Positions 62,179-64,000 of a DNA stretch of 64,000 bases are shown here, piece by piece. This DNA comes from Pseudomonadota bacterium (GTDB taxonomy: Bacteria; Pseudomonadota; Alphaproteobacteria; Caulobacterales; Caulobacteraceae). Where the stretch lies: contig JAIUNU010000006.1 of NCBI GenBank assembly GCA_020161365.1, positions 186,001-250,000 of the forward strand, given 5' to 3'. The notes beneath the pieces are model-generated. The model did not search any database and was not told the DNA's origin. It was given only the letters and a program-made list of their open reading frames with translations. The position numbers and the translations under genes were made by a program. How positions within the stretch are numbered: the stretch's first letter is position 1; each line of letters begins with the position of its first letter.

Positions 62179-64000
62179 CGGCGGTCTCCTGTTTGGCGTC
62201 GGTGCAGACGCGGATCATGCGGCTGATCTCTGGGCGGCAGGAGCCGCAGTTCGTGCCCGCCCCGGTGGCGGCGCCGACCGCGTCGGCTGTCGAAGCCCCG
62301 CCGATGATGGCGGCCTCGATCGCCTTGCCGCCGATCTTGAGGCAGGCGCAGACCATCGGCCCCTTGTCGACCGGCGCTCCGGGCGGAAAGCCATGTAGCA
62401 AGGTCGCGCGCGTTTCGGGCGTCAGCGGCGCGGCAAAGAGATCAGCCAGCCAGTCACGCGGCGGTAAGCGGCCCGCCTCAGTCATGTAAAGAACTGCGAC
62501 CAGCTTATCGTCGCGGATCCACGCCTCACGCAGCGCGCCCGTGGCGGCGTCTTCGTAGGCGACGATCTCGCCCGTCGCCGCCCGGACCAGGCGCTTGCGT
62601 AAAGTCGCGCGCTGGGCGTGATCCCCGCGCCCAGCGAACTCGTGTTGATGACAGGCGTCTCGCGGGATGCGTCGCCAGACGAGGTCTGGATCGACGACCA
62701 GCGCCGGTTCGCGCGCCAGGAAGAACCCCCTCCAGGTTTCGCGATAGGCGCCGATCCGAGCCGGCGTGTGCTTGAACTCGGGCTGTCCGGAGGTCGGATC
62801 CGTCATCGGCGCGACCAGAGCGTTGGCGCGTCCGGCCGGAGCGAAAGCGTCTGTCCAGTGCATCGGCATGAACAGTGAGCCCCGCCGCTGCCGATCGCTG
62901 AGCCTGGCGACGGCCACCGCCTCGGCGCGGGTCGTCATTACCCGGGCCAGGGCGCCCTCTGTCAGCCCGACCGCCTTGGCGTCATCGGGGTGGACCTCGA
63001 CATAGGGCTCGGGCGCGTGGCGACACAGGTCGGGCGCAAGACCCGTGCGGGTCATGGTGTGCCACTGGTCACGGATGCGGCCGGTGTTCAGCGCCATCGG
63101 GAATTTGTCACTTGTCGCTTCGGCCGGTCCGCGAGGCCGAACCGGAACCAGACGTGCGCGGCCATTGGCGGTTTGGAAGCGGCCGTCCTCGAACAGACGC
63201 GCCCTGCCCCGCCCCTCGGTATCGACCGGCCACTGAACCGGCTCCAATCTGTCGTAGGCGTCGGGATCAAGTCGCGCCACGCCTTCGAGATTGAGGACCC
63301 GCCCGTTGTTCTCATAGGCCGTCAGGCGGGCCCACTCGCGGAACACACTGGCGGCGCGCGGCCAGCCGAAACCGTCGAAACCCATGGCCTGGCCGACCTC
63401 AGCGATGATCCTCCAGTCGGCGCGGGCCTGGCCCGGCGGCGGGAACAGCGCCCGCTGGCGCGAGATCCGCCGCTCGGAATTAGTGACCGTGCCGTCCTTC
63501 TCGCCCCAGGCCAGGGCCGGCAACTTGACGTCGGCGAAGGCCGTGGTGTCGGTCTCGACGCAATCGGAGACCACCACGAACGGACAGCGCTGCAGCGCCT
63601 CGCGCACCGCGCCGCTGGCCGGCAGGCTGACCGCCGGGTTGGTGGCCATCACCCACAGGGCCTTGATCCGGCCGTCACGGACCGCCTCGAACATGTCGAT
63701 AGCTTTCAGACCCGGCGCGCGGGCCGTGTTCGGCGCGCCCCAGAAGCGCGCGACGCGGTCGCGCTCCTCGGGCGAAAAGTCCATGTGCCCCGCCAGGGTG
63801 TTGGCCATGCCGCCGGTCTCGCGACCACCCATGGCGTTGGGCTGGCCGGTGATCGAGAACGGACAGGCGCCGGGCTTGCCGATCCGCCCCGTTGCGAGGT
63901 GGGCGTTGATGATGGCCAGACCCTTCGCGACGCCTTGGGCCGACTGGTTGGCGCCCATCGAAAACAGGCTGACCGTGCGCGGATGGGCGGCGAACAGGTC
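62168..64000 (-). CDS. nasA: Assimilatory nitrate reductase catalytic subunit (N-terminus beyond window)
   Basis: The frame is open to the window edge; 610 residues are visible. It is a molybdopterin bis-MGD oxidoreductase: VSLFSMGANQSAQG, LATGRIGKPGACPFSITGQPNAMGGRE and the later KFPMALNTGRIRDQWHTMTRTG are typical of NasA. The C-terminus carries a BFD-like [2Fe-2S] domain with CACLK and GTNCGSCRPEI, which brings electrons from the reductase partner. It reduces nitrate to nitrite in the cytoplasm. The N-terminal [4Fe-4S] region lies outside the window. Confidence 0.93.
   Translation of the reverse strand, partial: DLFAAHPRTVSLFSMGANQSAQGVAKGLAIINAHLATGRIGKPGACPFSITGQPNAMGGRETGGMANTLAGHMDFSPEERDRVARFWGAPNTARAPGLKAIDMFEAVRDGRIKALWVMATNPAVSLPASGAVREALQRCPFVVVSDCVETDTTAFADVKLPALAWGEKDGTVTNSERRISRQRALFPPPGQARADWRIIAEVGQAMGFDGFGWPRAASVFREWARLTAYENNGRVLNLEGVARLDPDAYDRLEPVQWPVDTEGRGRARLFEDGRFQTANGRARLVPVRPRGPAEATSDKFPMALNTGRIRDQWHTMTRTGLAPDLCRHAPEPYVEVHPDDAKAVGLTEGALARVMTTRAEAVAVARLSDRQRRGSLFMPMHWTDAFAPAGRANALVAPMTDPTSGQPEFKHTPARIGAYRETWRGFFLAREPALVVDPDLVWRRIPRDACHQHEFAGRGDHAQRATLRKRLVRAATGEIVAYEDAATGALREAWIRDDKLVAVLYMTEAGRLPPRDWLADLFAAPLTPETRATLLHGFPPGAPVDKGPMVCACLKIGGKAIEAAIIGGASTADAVGAATGAGTNCGSCRPEISRMIRVCTDAKQETADVL

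Overview
The window looks like chromosome of a Caulobacter-type alphaproteobacterium. The evidence is high G+C coding sequence, a tRNA-His without G-1 but with U72 and A73 (a known peculiarity of Caulobacter and relatives), a palindromic CtrA-type site, an exbB-exbD-tonB operon with extended ExbB, and the alphaproteobacterial block murA / DUF2948 / hisD / UPF0262 / infA / maf / RNase E-G / yacG. Species cannot be fixed from this stretch alone.

Layout. 1-2.3 kb: end of an Mla/Mce lipid ABC transporter operon. 2.3-12.2 kb: NUDIX hydrolase, DUF2336 protein, membrane hybrid histidine kinase, CaiB-type CoA transferase, lytic transglycosylase, a stand-alone TonB-like protein, acyl-CoA dehydrogenase, ThiO-like oxidase and an XRE regulator. 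12.4-15.5 kb: HU, then a DNA-repair pair (radical SAM protein and UdgX-type uracil-DNA protein). 15.6-18.6 kb: tRNA-His, tonB-exbD-exbB and tRNA-Phe. 18.7-27.4 kb: housekeeping genes on the minus strand. 27.5 kb: tRNA-Thr, after which the sequence turns accessory.

28.1-57.7 kb is a mosaic. It holds (a) a minus-strand nutrient locus: ECF sigma factor, FecR anti-sigma, STN-domain TonB-dependent receptor, three exported alpha/beta hydrolases, an exported GH1 glycosidase and an exported GH37 trehalase; (b) a chemoreceptor with a C-terminal PilZ domain; (c) a complete trbBCDEJKLFGI mating-channel operon with no traG or relaxase beside it; (d) a chemotaxis/PAS signalling cluster. Chemoreceptor 3' ends recur at its joints. 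A 288-bp tail copy at 28.1-28.4 kb, carrying an internal stop, is a gapless direct repeat of the tail of the intact receptor at 54.5 kb, and another tail fragment sits upstream of trbB. At 57.6 kb two convergent histidine kinases are fused tail to tail, and both have lost their receiver domains. Together these look like scars of repeated recombination.

60.4-64 kb is the end of an assimilatory nitrate locus: nitrate reductase, uroporphyrinogen-III methyltransferase, a nitrate-reductase-associated protein and a small membrane protein.

How it works together (inference): the sigma/FecR/receptor trio would sense and import a ligand whose acyl and glycosidic bonds are cut in the periplasm by five exported enzymes. 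An acylated glycoside, perhaps trehalose-based, is the simplest candidate. This locus and the chemoreceptor-bounded mosaic are the most interesting parts of the window. No CRISPR array, transposase, integrase or rRNA was seen.
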